A stretch of DNA of 64,000 bases, from positions 1-64,000 of the forward strand of contig JAGNEZ010000016.1 of NCBI GenBank assembly GCA_018003015.1, given 5' to 3'. Positions within the stretch are counted from its first letter, which is position 1. Each line of letters begins with the position of its first letter. Of this stretch, positions 1 to 7,832 are shown piece after piece. A program made the position numbers and the translations under genes. The stretch is from Phycisphaerae bacterium. Lineage in GTDB: Bacteria > Planctomycetota > Phycisphaerae > UBA1845 > PWPN01. The notes beneath the pieces are model-generated. The model did not search any database, was not told where the DNA came from, and saw only the letters and a list, made by a program, of their open reading frames with translations.

Positions 1-62
1 GTTTGACCATGCCCCAGCGGCTGCGATACCTCGAAGAGGCTGCGCAAATGTAGTGAAGACTT

Positions 63-221
63 TCAGAAGGAAACGGCCTTGGCGCTATCGCCAGGACCAC
101 TGACGCTGCCAAACTCAGTAACTTGGGTTAGATCCCAAGGCAGACAGTCCGCCCCACCCAACGCCAGGATCGGCAGACCGCAGAGCAACAGCCGCCGCTG
201 AACGCTTCAACGGTCACTCAT
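63..221 (-). pseudogene. Small lipoprotein-like gene broken by an in-frame TGA
   Basis: Fourteen bases past the stop of the ceramidase-like gene there is a strong ribosome site (AGAGAGG) before an ATG at 221. Codon 5 is TGA (209-207), but the same frame stays open for 47 more codons. That stretch encodes a basic start, a hydrophobic stretch (LLLCGLPILALGG) and a cysteine (ADC), like a short exported or lipoprotein precursor. A single CGA-to-TGA change would explain the break. Alternatively translation starts at a downstream TTG inside the hydrophobic stretch, or the TGA is a sequencing error. The residue before the cysteine is Asp, so the lipobox is not canonical. Function unknown. Confidence 0.35.
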
Positions 222-234
222 GCCACCTCTCTCT

Positions 235-1524
235 TCAACCATGTCGGACCAGGTCGGTCACGTGGTCACGAAGCCGCTCAAACTCTCCCCGCTCGACCGG
301 CAAGCCTCCGTAGAAGACAAACGCACTCTCGATCTCATAACCGCCCTCGTCATACGCCGCCGACGGAGCCAGATACCCTGCATCCCCGTTGGCGTAGCCC
401 ACGACGTACAACCTCCAACCGAGACGTGAACGCAAGTCATCGGCCATGACCGAGAACACCTCGGCGCCAAGACACACCCACGTCGCCTCGCCGAACCGCA
501 GAATCTGCACATCCACGGGGATCCGCGGGCACCAATCCGGCTGGGCGACCCGGGCGATCATCCTCCGCTCCCACAGGTCAACCGCCTCCCGGTAACGATC
601 GGCCACATAGCCGGTCTCCTGGGCATAGACCAGGCGAAGCCTGGCGGCATGATCTCTGATCTGGCCCGCATCGAAGGGCTGAAGTCGGACATCGAACTGC
701 GAGAGGACACTGTGAAGCCGCGGCTGGGGTACCACCTCGGTCAGAGAGACCGCGGCTACGATGGCAGCCGCGATCTGGTCACCCCACCGCGCCATTTGCG
801 CGAAGGTCGGCAGGTTGGCCGTGCGCTGGATGAACTCGCTGGTCACCGAGGGTGGATTCAGGTTGCCACAGGCGCCGTTGGTGACCAAAACCACCGGATT
901 GCCCGGCAATCCTGTCGAGGCGGTGGCCGCCGCCCGCCCGGCCATGTCCGCGCTGATCGACCGGTTGTCCGCCCGCATGGCCACGTGGTGAATCGGGTAG
1001 TTGGCCAACACCCCCGCGAAGCTGCCATCCGCCCGCCGCCATGCGACAACGCCGAGGCGCGGATCGGCGTGGGCGCTGACCTTGCCACGGCGGTCCACGG
1101 CCAAGGTGCACCGCCCTTCTCCGACGAGCATCTCTGCCTGCTCGGGGGAGCATTGGGCACCCGCAGCTGCCTTCAGCATCTCACGGCCCAGCCGATCCAC
1201 GTAGCCGGCATCGTAAGTGCCGGCATTGATCAGCGGTATCGTCGCCGGACCCGAATGGGTGTGAGTGGCGGAGAGGACGATCTCGTCGCGTCGCAGGCCA
1301 AAGCGAGCGGCCAGGGTCTGCTTGACCTCGGCCACAAGCTCGCGGGTGTAACCGATGAGATCAGCATGAAGCCAGAGCAGTCGCTGACCGCCGTCCTCCA
1401 GATACAGGGCCCGCACCGCCAGTCGATCGTGGATCTCCACCGAAGGCTGTACCCGAGCTAGAAAACCGGACAGCTCCAATCCCGGCTCGGGCGTAATATC
1501 AACGACTGATGTCCCGATCCTCAT
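235..1524 (-). CDS. Neutral/alkaline ceramidase-like hydrolase
   Basis: The 429-aa protein opens with GTSVVDITPE, the usual start of the neutral ceramidase N-terminal domain family, and carries SATHTHSGP near residue 85, the zinc-binding histidine region of that family. It is shorter than classical neutral ceramidases (about 650-750 aa), so it matches the many short bacterial members whose substrate is unknown. No signal peptide is evident at the chosen ATG, which has AGGA upstream. It lies 199 bases downstream of the TIM-barrel gene on the same strand and may share its transcript. The family is clear; true ceramidase activity is not established. Confidence 0.75.
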   Translation of the reverse strand: MRIGTSVVDITPEPGLELSGFLARVQPSVEIHDRLAVRALYLEDGGQRLLWLHADLIGYTRELVAEVKQTLAARFGLRRDEIVLSATHTHSGPATIPLINAGTYDAGYVDRLGREMLKAAAGAQCSPEQAEMLVGEGRCTLAVDRRGKVSAHADPRLGVVAWRRADGSFAGVLANYPIHHVAMRADNRSISADMAGRAAATASTGLPGNPVVLVTNGACGNLNPPSVTSEFIQRTANLPTFAQMARWGDQIAAAIVAAVSLTEVVPQPRLHSVLSQFDVRLQPFDAGQIRDHAARLRLVYAQETGYVADRYREAVDLWERRMIARVAQPDWCPRIPVDVQILRFGEATWVCLGAEVFSVMADDLRSRLGWRLYVVGYANGDAGYLAPSAAYDEGGYEIESAFVFYGGLPVERGEFERLRDHVTDLVRHG

Positions 1525-1723
1525 TCATACCATCCTGACCAACCAGGCAACCGCGATCTAACCAGAGTGTCGGGCCAAAGGGCGATCCGGTCAACACCAC
1601 ATCCAGAATGAACGTGCAGACTGCCCCGCTCCAGTCCTACGGCAGGCGTGCGGTCCGACAGAACTGTCTTCAAGAGGAAACCCCCAACGAGCGGGCTCCC
1701 GTCACCCCGGTGTTGAATGCCGC

Positions 1724-2695
1724 TCAAACTCTCGCGTACTGGCTCTTCACGTAGTCCCGAGCGCGGGCAACGTCCTTGAGCTGAAGATGCTCGATGACCA
1801 GGTCCAACTCCTTGTCCAGCGCGGCCAGATGCCGAAGATAGAGCGGATAGTCAAGAACGCCCTGCCCGGCAGCAGGCAAATCCGTTCCATCTGCCGCCGC
1901 CTTCACATCCTTGGCATGGGCCAGGACGGTCTGTTTGCCGACCCGCTTGAACATCTCGTCAAGCATCGGCTGCATCCGGGCAAGATCATCCTTGCGGTAA
2001 TAGTTGCACGGATCCATGGTCAGCTTCAAGGAAGGAGACGGCACATCCTTGAAAAGCCGCTCCGCCCGCTCGATCGAGTCGATGACGTTCCGCCAGTAGA
2101 CTTCGATGGCCACAATGGCTCCGGTCTTCTCGGCCATGCGGGCCAGCCGAGCGAAGGCATCCCGGCAGGCAAGGTAGCCCTTCTCCGTGTAGTTGTCCGG
2201 GTGATCGCTGAACTCCGACTGCGGATTAAACGAACCTGTCTCGGTTGAGATGATCGGCTGGCCAAAACGCTTCCAGTTCTTGAGCAGACACTCCATGCGC
2301 TGCTCACCATGACGACGACGCTCTGTCACGGGGTCGATGACATTGTAGTAGCCGAAAAGGCCCGCCACCCGGATCCCCTGCTTGTCCAGCGCGGTCATCA
2401 TCTTCCTGGCAGCATCCCAGTCAGGCTTGGCTGCGTCGAACTGGACGTCGGCGAACTGACCTTCGAGTACTACGCTGGCGAATCCGTCCTCCCGGATTCG
2501 GCGGGCCGCTTCATCGACGGGGAAGCTCGCATAGACGCTCGACATGATCCCCAGTTTGAGATTCCGGGCGGCTTTCGTCTTCAGGTCCGGCCTGGGCGGC
2601 GTCTCCAATGGCCCGTCGCCCAGGAGCGTGCAACCCTGTCCCGCCAGGACCGCCGCCCCAGCACCGGCCGCCTTCAACCACGCCCGCCGGGTCAT
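1724..2695 (-). CDS. Tat-exported sugar phosphate isomerase/epimerase-like TIM-barrel protein
   Basis: The 323-aa product starts MTRRAWLKAAGAGAAVLAG, a twin-arginine signal that runs into a Cys (GQGC), so it may be a lipoprotein. The body has features of the xylose isomerase-like TIM-barrel superfamily (AP endonuclease 2 fold): LGIMSSVYA at strand 1, a metal-site Glu in AIEVYWRN, and LTMDPCNYY and AHAKDV late in the barrel. Members isomerise or epimerise sugars or act on inositol derivatives; the substrate here cannot be named. The ATG at 2695 was chosen over one at 2767 because AGGAG precedes it and the Tat motif then sits at the very N-terminus. The ceramidase-like gene follows on the same strand. 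Confidence 0.75.
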   Translation of the reverse strand: MTRRAWLKAAGAGAAVLAGQGCTLLGDGPLETPPRPDLKTKAARNLKLGIMSSVYASFPVDEAARRIREDGFASVVLEGQFADVQFDAAKPDWDAARKMMTALDKQGIRVAGLFGYYNVIDPVTERRRHGEQRMECLLKNWKRFGQPIISTETGSFNPQSEFSDHPDNYTEKGYLACRDAFARLARMAEKTGAIVAIEVYWRNVIDSIERAERLFKDVPSPSLKLTMDPCNYYRKDDLARMQPMLDEMFKRVGKQTVLAHAKDVKAAADGTDLPAAGQGVLDYPLYLRHLAALDKELDLVIEHLQLKDVARARDYVKSQYARV

Positions 2696-2804
2696 GCTCA
2701 CCTTTGCTCCTGTTCGCTCCATGTGCCACCTCGTAGTCCGTGCCCGAAGAAGAGCGCCTACGCCCACTCCGTTGATCCTAACGCCGCGGTTCGCATCTGT
2801 CGAG

Positions 2805-2832
2805 TTGACGCTCCTTCTCCGTCCGCTATTCT
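2805..2832 (+). promoter_or_regulatory. Candidate sigma70-type promoter for the ABC1 kinase-like gene
   Basis: TTGACG at 2805-2810 and TATTCT at 2827-2832 are separated by 16 bases. Transcription would start near 2839, just ahead of the kinase-like gene. The resulting leader is only about 11 bases if ATG 2850 is used and about 68 bases if GTG 2907 is used. The call rests only on similarity to the consensus. Confidence 0.45.
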
Positions 2833-2849
2833 AACGTCCTTCGGCGGAT

Positions 2850-4619
2850 ATGGGATCGGCGTTGGCCGGCCAGATCCGGTCCATCCGAAGACAGGCGGTG
2901 GAACCCGTGACTCTCAACCTCCCCAAGACCGTCCGAAGCATCCGCCGCGTTCAGACCATCGCCGGTGTGCTGAGCCGGCACGGCTTCGGGCACCTGATCG
3001 ACCGGTTGCACCTGGGGCGATATGTTCCCCTGCCCAAGCGATGGCGAGAAGTGATCGCACCGCCATCCGACAGGGCCGTCGACGTCAATCTCGGGCGGCG
3101 GATCGCCCGGGTGTTCGAGGAACTGGGCCCCACCTTCATCAAACTTGGCCAGATGATGTCCACCCGACCGGACGTTTTTCCGGCCGACATCATCAAGGAA
3201 CTCATCGCCCTCCAAGACCGTGTACCACCCTTCAGCACGGATGAGGCCAAGCACACCATCGCCTCCAACCTCGGCAGCCCCCTTGAGGAGTGCTTCGCCA
3301 CCTTCGATGATGTCCCCTTCGCCAGCGGCTCCATTGCCCAGGTTCATCGAGCTACCACCCGCCCTACCGAGGATCGGCCAAGCGAGCGGGTCGTGGTCAA
3401 GGTCAAGCGGCCGGATATCGAGGATATCGTCCGCCTAGACATGACCATCCTCCGGTGGATCGCCGACCTGACCGAGCGAATGCTGCCCGAGCTGCACATC
3501 TATCACCCGTCGCTGATCGTGGACGAGTTCGAACGAACGCTTCTTCGGGAAATGGACTTCGTCAACGAAGCGGCAACCATGGCTCGCTTCGGCGAGTCCT
3601 TCGAGGGTGACCCCGGCCTCCACATCCCCAAGGTCTACTGGGACCTGACCGGTCCCGGTGTACTGACCCTCGAAGAGATACGCGGGGTCAGCGCCCAGAA
3701 GTTGATCGATCAACCCGACCCAAAAGTCAACGCCAAGGCCGTGGCCGCTCAGCTGGCCCAGGCGTTCGTCCGCCAGTTTTTCGAGATCGGCCTGTTTCAC
3801 GCCGACCCCCATCCGGGCAATTTGCTCATCGAGCCCCCCGCCCGGATCGGGCTGATTGACTTCGGCCTCACCGGCCGGATCGACGAGGAACGACTCAGCC
3901 AGCTGGTTGTCGCCCTCATCGCCGCGTTCAACCGAGAACCGGAGATCGTGGTTGAAGTCCTGGCCGACATGGACGCCCTAGGCGAGAGCACCGACCGGCA
4001 GGCGCTGCGGCATGATTTCCTGCAGCTCATCGAGAAGTACTACGGCCTGCCGCTGCACCGCTTCGATCCGCAAACGCTCTTCTTCGAGATCACCAGCCTG
4101 ATCCGCCGCCACGAAGTGAGCCTGCCACGCGAATTCGTCATGTTCGGCAAGGCTCTGGTAGCCATCGGCGGCGTATGCCTGCAGTTCGACCCGCAGCTCG
4201 ACCTGCTCAGCCTTGTCCAGCCCAAGCTCACCGCCCTGCTGGCCAACCGCTTCCGGCCGTCCCGGTTGCTCAAATCGGCAGCGGTCTCAACCTGGCACAT
4301 GGCCCACATCGTCAAGACCGCCCCCGGCCAGCTCCGCGACATCTCCCGGCGTCTGGCCCGCGGCAAGTGGCAAGTGAATATCCGCCACCAGAACCTGGAC
4401 ATGCTCGCCCAGGAGTTAGACCGGTCCAGCAACCGGCTGTCGTTCTCGGTAGTCATTGCCGCGATCATCGTCGGGAGCTCCTGGGTCGTGACCACTCCGG
4501 CGACGACCAAAGTCTTCGGTATTCCCCTGCCGGCTCTCGGCTTTACCGGCTACCTTGTCGCCGGCATCATGGGACTCGGCTTGGTGGTCGCGATGCTCCG
4601 CAGCGGCAAGCTGTCCTGA
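2850..4619 (+). CDS. ABC1/AarF/UbiB-family atypical kinase-like protein
   Basis: This 589-aa protein has the family hallmarks in order: KLGQ (residues 98-101, the KxGQ motif of the inhibitory N-terminal extension), ASGSIAQVHRA (158-168, the Ala-rich nucleotide loop), VVVKVKRP (the beta-3 lysine), HADPHPGN (catalytic loop) and LIDFG (the DFG metal site). The last 60 or so residues form two hydrophobic helices typical of membrane-bound UbiB relatives. Members support quinone or lipid biosynthesis, probably through ATPase activity. The start is uncertain: ATG 2850 lacks a clear ribosome site, and GTG 2907 begins nearer to conserved sequence. No ubiquinone or menaquinone genes are adjacent. Confidence 0.88.
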   Translation: MGSALAGQIRSIRRQAVEPVTLNLPKTVRSIRRVQTIAGVLSRHGFGHLIDRLHLGRYVPLPKRWREVIAPPSDRAVDVNLGRRIARVFEELGPTFIKLGQMMSTRPDVFPADIIKELIALQDRVPPFSTDEAKHTIASNLGSPLEECFATFDDVPFASGSIAQVHRATTRPTEDRPSERVVVKVKRPDIEDIVRLDMTILRWIADLTERMLPELHIYHPSLIVDEFERTLLREMDFVNEAATMARFGESFEGDPGLHIPKVYWDLTGPGVLTLEEIRGVSAQKLIDQPDPKVNAKAVAAQLAQAFVRQFFEIGLFHADPHPGNLLIEPPARIGLIDFGLTGRIDEERLSQLVVALIAAFNREPEIVVEVLADMDALGESTDRQALRHDFLQLIEKYYGLPLHRFDPQTLFFEITSLIRRHEVSLPREFVMFGKALVAIGGVCLQFDPQLDLLSLVQPKLTALLANRFRPSRLLKSAAVSTWHMAHIVKTAPGQLRDISRRLARGKWQVNIRHQNLDMLAQELDRSSNRLSFSVVIAAIIVGSSWVVTTPATTKVFGIPLPALGFTGYLVAGIMGLGLVVAMLRSGKLS

Positions 4620-4674
4620 CGCCGTACCCGCCCTGGTTCCACGCCCCGTGGGACGCTCCGCGCCGAGATGCTCC

Positions 4675-5478
4675 TCAGCGGCCAACGACAATCAGATAGA
4701 CCAAGTGTTGCTCCCGCGTGTTGCAGCCGAAAACGCCTGCCACTTCCTCGTCGATGAACCCGCCGACGGGCACAGCCGCAAGTCCCAGGGCGGTGCTGGT
4801 CAGCAGCAAATTCTGGGCCGCGTGGCCGGCCTCCAGCAGCGCGAAGCGGTAGCCGCGATCCCCGTACTTCACAATCAGCCGCCGCCAATCGGCGACAAAC
4901 CCGATCACCGCCCCGCAGCCTGCGACCAGATCGCCGTGGAGGGAGACCCGCCCGAGATGCTCGACCGGCACGCCTTCAGCAAGTCGTTCGAGGCAGTGAT
5001 CCATGGTCTGGTATCGATAGATGCCTCTGCCAAGACCGCCCACGTTCAGGGCCGCCAGCCGATACTCCAGGGGAAACAGGGCCCCCGCCGAAGGTGCGGC
5101 CCGACGCGGCCAAGGGATGCCGTCCGCATCCGCGTTCGGCCGAGAAGTGACCCCGGCCGTATTCAGCAGCAACCGCGACAGCACGGTCATGCCCAGCGGC
5201 CGACCGGTGAACCGCCGGATCGTGCGTCGGCATCGGATCAGCCGGTCAAGTCCCCACCATCCTCGTTGCCGCGGCAGAGCGATCTGCGGGGCGGCCGGAC
5301 TGATACTGATCTGCGGGTAGAGTTCCTCCATCGCCGCGGTCGCCTGGCTGAGCCGCTCCTCGAACTCCAAGAGGTTGGCCGCGGTGAGGCTCGTGTTCTG
5401 GTGATACATACGAGCCAACTCGCCATCCGCATGACGTTCCAGCTCGGCACCCCCGCGGTGATCGTCAGTTGAAGACAT
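4675..5478 (-). CDS. SagB-type FMN-dependent azoline dehydrogenase of a TOMM cluster
   Basis: This 267-aa nitroreductase-fold protein would oxidise thiazoline/oxazoline rings to thiazole/oxazole with FMN. It shows RRTIRRF (84-90, flavin phosphate contact), RAAPSAGALFPLE (126-138), EAGHAAQNL (216-224) and ALGLAAVPVGGF (230-241), all characteristic of the SagB/ThcOx group. A Lys-Tyr pair (K204-Y205) sits just before GDRGYRF, as in azoline dehydrogenases where that pair is needed for catalysis. The ATG at 5478 has AGAAGGGG upstream, overlapping the stop codon of the cyclodehydratase gene 14 bases away, which indicates coupled translation. An upstream ATG at 5544 would overlap that gene and adds poorly conserved sequence. 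Confidence 0.85.
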   Translation of the reverse strand: MSSTDDHRGGAELERHADGELARMYHQNTSLTAANLLEFEERLSQATAAMEELYPQISISPAAPQIALPRQRGWWGLDRLIRCRRTIRRFTGRPLGMTVLSRLLLNTAGVTSRPNADADGIPWPRRAAPSAGALFPLEYRLAALNVGGLGRGIYRYQTMDHCLERLAEGVPVEHLGRVSLHGDLVAGCGAVIGFVADWRRLIVKYGDRGYRFALLEAGHAAQNLLLTSTALGLAAVPVGGFIDEEVAGVFGCNTREQHLVYLIVVGR

Positions 5479-5492
5479 CGCGATAGCCCCTT

Positions 5493-7805
5493 CTACGGGT
5501 AGGGATGTGGCCATGGATTCCGCCGCTTCGCTCGAGTCGTGCACCAGGCGAAGACGCGCTCCGGCTGATCCTGCCGCTGGCCGCCAAGGAACGGCAGCAG
5601 ATGATCCCCGTGCAGCAGCTGCGTGCCGGGTACCAGGACACGCACCACGCGTAGCCCGGCGGAGCCCACATCCGGCGTGGTCAGGTCAGACCAGCAAGCC
5701 CTCAAGCCGACGGACTCAATCCGGTTCACAATCGCCTCGATGGCGGCAGCACCCGTCAATCCCGGCTGGTCAAACCGGTCCAGGTCCGCCGACAGGCGGG
5801 TACTCACGAGGCGGAAGAGGTGGCGGCAGAGACGTGGCCTCCGCGTGTAGAACTGGGCGTGATCTTCAAAAGTGCGCACGTCCAAGCCGTCGCGGCGGTA
5901 GCGGATGCCCGGTCGACGGCGCAGCTCTTCGCGAATGTACTTACGGCCCATTCCGGCCTCGATCAGCGCCTTCAGCACCGCGGTGCGGGCATCCGGGTGA
6001 GTGGCGGCCCCGAAAGAGATGACATCTCCGTCTTCGGATGGGCCTCGCGAAACCACCGCGTAGGTAGGAACGCCCGTGTCCGGCGTGAGGTCCGCGATGC
6101 GGTAGTCGATCCGCGGCCACAGGAGACAATCCTCCAGGATCTCCCTGTGCCACCTGCACTGGTCGGAAGCCAGATCAACCTGCGGAGCCGATAGCCCGTT
6201 CCGCCATGCGACGACGAAGGCATCCCGCTCGATGACCTCGCAAAGTGCGGAGAGAATCGCCGCCTCCGCGGTGGGTCCGGCGGCCAGGCCGGTGGATGTG
6301 GCCACGGCCAGAGGAGAACGCTTCTGACGCGGCGGAAATCCCAGATACACCAGGTCTGCGGGAAGCCAGGCGAGACGATGATCGCCCCAGCGCCCACCAC
6401 TCAGCCAGGACCCTTCTACCCAGTCGGTCAGCGTGTCGCGGCGAAAAGGGTCAAAAGGGAACTCGGGCAGGCGATACTGAGCGCCGGAGTACAGGGCGAC
6501 GCTTTCCGGATCGACAGCCGCGGAACCATCGAAGTCAGACCACTTGCAGGTCTTCACACTCTCCTCGCTCGGCGGCAGACCTGCACAATACCGTTCGGCA
6601 GCCTCGCCGACGGCCGCACGCCAGGCATCGCTCGCCGTGAGTCCACCTCCACCACCGCCCGGTGACACCGACCATCCTCCCAGGGATCGGAGGTCCGCCA
6701 CCTCCGCAGTGACGACGAATAGCCGCGGGTCGTCCCAACGGCCGGGGACCTCACGTGCTCCCCGGATGATCCCGCAACGGCGAGCCACCAGCAGATCCTG
6801 CCATTCCTGCAGCCCGGCTCCCGGTTTGAACAAGGCTGCATCCTGGAACCTGCGTTCCGGTGGTGAACGAGATGCCGGTGGCCCTCCGCAAGACGAGCAG
6901 CTGGGCACCGAAAGCACGGCCTCACTGTTCGTGGCATAGGTCCGCAAGTCCACAACCAGAAGCCGCCCCAGGCATCGGCAGGGCTGGTGGCCAAACAGGT
7001 AGCGAAGGATCTCCGCGACTGCCAGGTTGACAATGATCTTCCTGATCCAGGACGGCGGAGCGACCACGATGGCCCGATCGTCAGGCAGCGTCGTCAACTC
7101 GTCCGCCGCCGTTGACGATGCCGCTCCGAGACTGCGGCGATTGCTGTTGAGTCGCTGCTGAAAGCACGCCCAGCAGGCGGTCTGGCCGGGCACGAACAAC
7201 GGACCGATCCATCCCGTATCCAAATCACCACTCAACCACATCCAGCTCCGATGATGCCGGATCGCCTGATCGTTCAGGTCATGCCAATCACGCGTTCCCG
7301 GTCCGTCCTCGACAGCCACATGCAAACCATGCGTGGTCTCGGCGTCCGCGTCAGTCCATCCTCCCGCGTAATCGCTGGTCAGCCCCGTTTCCTTGACTGC
7401 CGTTTGGAGATCAGACGCGATCGATCCCTTTCCGACCACACGAATGGGACACGCGGCGCGAACCTGGCGAATCTGCTCTGACCCGATGCCCCATCGAGAC
7501 AAGCACCTGGCGAGCATCTCCACATCCCAATCCCGCTGCTCACCAGGCTCTGAAGCCGCGATCTCAACGACGCCTTCTGCGATGAGTTCATTCAGCGCCC
7601 GGCGCACCTCTTCCTCACTAAGCCCATTCGGCATCAAATCGCGAACCTCGGCACTCGTTCGCGCTCGAGTCAGCGACTCGATGACACCACTGAGCCACGG
7701 AGGACCTTCCAGCGTCCATCGGCGCATTCCACCGTCTCTGGCTACCCACCGACCGTCTCGGACCGGCAGAAGAGTCAGATGCGGTTTGAGGCGATACCGT
7801 GGCAT
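5493..7805 (-). CDS. Fused TOMM leader-binding/E1-like protein and YcaO cyclodehydratase (SagC-SagD fusion)
   Basis: The 770-aa protein starts MPRYRLKPHL, typical of TOMM leader-binding proteins. Residues 1-85 form the winged-helix peptide-recognition region. Residues about 115-345 are the E1/ThiF-like part, with two zinc CxxC pairs (211-214 and 303-306). From about residue 360 comes the YcaO domain: GGGGGLTASDAWRAA and EAAERY (about 384-406), then ALCEVIERDAF (520-530), the ATP/Mg glutamate motifs. The C-terminus is PHPYP, the PxPxP tail of azoline-forming YcaO proteins. The expected reaction is ATP-dependent cyclisation of Cys/Ser/Thr in a precursor. ATG 7805 is preferred over GTG 7829, which has no ribosome site. 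It lies 27 bases from the candidate precursor gene. Confidence 0.9.
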   Translation of the reverse strand: MPRYRLKPHLTLLPVRDGRWVARDGGMRRWTLEGPPWLSGVIESLTRARTSAEVRDLMPNGLSEEEVRRALNELIAEGVVEIAASEPGEQRDWDVEMLARCLSRWGIGSEQIRQVRAACPIRVVGKGSIASDLQTAVKETGLTSDYAGGWTDADAETTHGLHVAVEDGPGTRDWHDLNDQAIRHHRSWMWLSGDLDTGWIGPLFVPGQTACWACFQQRLNSNRRSLGAASSTAADELTTLPDDRAIVVAPPSWIRKIIVNLAVAEILRYLFGHQPCRCLGRLLVVDLRTYATNSEAVLSVPSCSSCGGPPASRSPPERRFQDAALFKPGAGLQEWQDLLVARRCGIIRGAREVPGRWDDPRLFVVTAEVADLRSLGGWSVSPGGGGGGLTASDAWRAAVGEAAERYCAGLPPSEESVKTCKWSDFDGSAAVDPESVALYSGAQYRLPEFPFDPFRRDTLTDWVEGSWLSGGRWGDHRLAWLPADLVYLGFPPRQKRSPLAVATSTGLAAGPTAEAAILSALCEVIERDAFVVAWRNGLSAPQVDLASDQCRWHREILEDCLLWPRIDYRIADLTPDTGVPTYAVVSRGPSEDGDVISFGAATHPDARTAVLKALIEAGMGRKYIREELRRRPGIRYRRDGLDVRTFEDHAQFYTRRPRLCRHLFRLVSTRLSADLDRFDQPGLTGAAAIEAIVNRIESVGLRACWSDLTTPDVGSAGLRVVRVLVPGTQLLHGDHLLPFLGGQRQDQPERVFAWCTTRAKRRNPWPHPYP

Positions 7806-7832
7806 GACCCTACTCAAACTACAAACCACCCG

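Noticed and set aside
1521..1727. 68-codon minus-strand frame exactly filling the gap between two genes
   Set aside because: It starts with TTG, its sequence resembles no protein and composition is not coding-like; the fit at both ends is probably chance.
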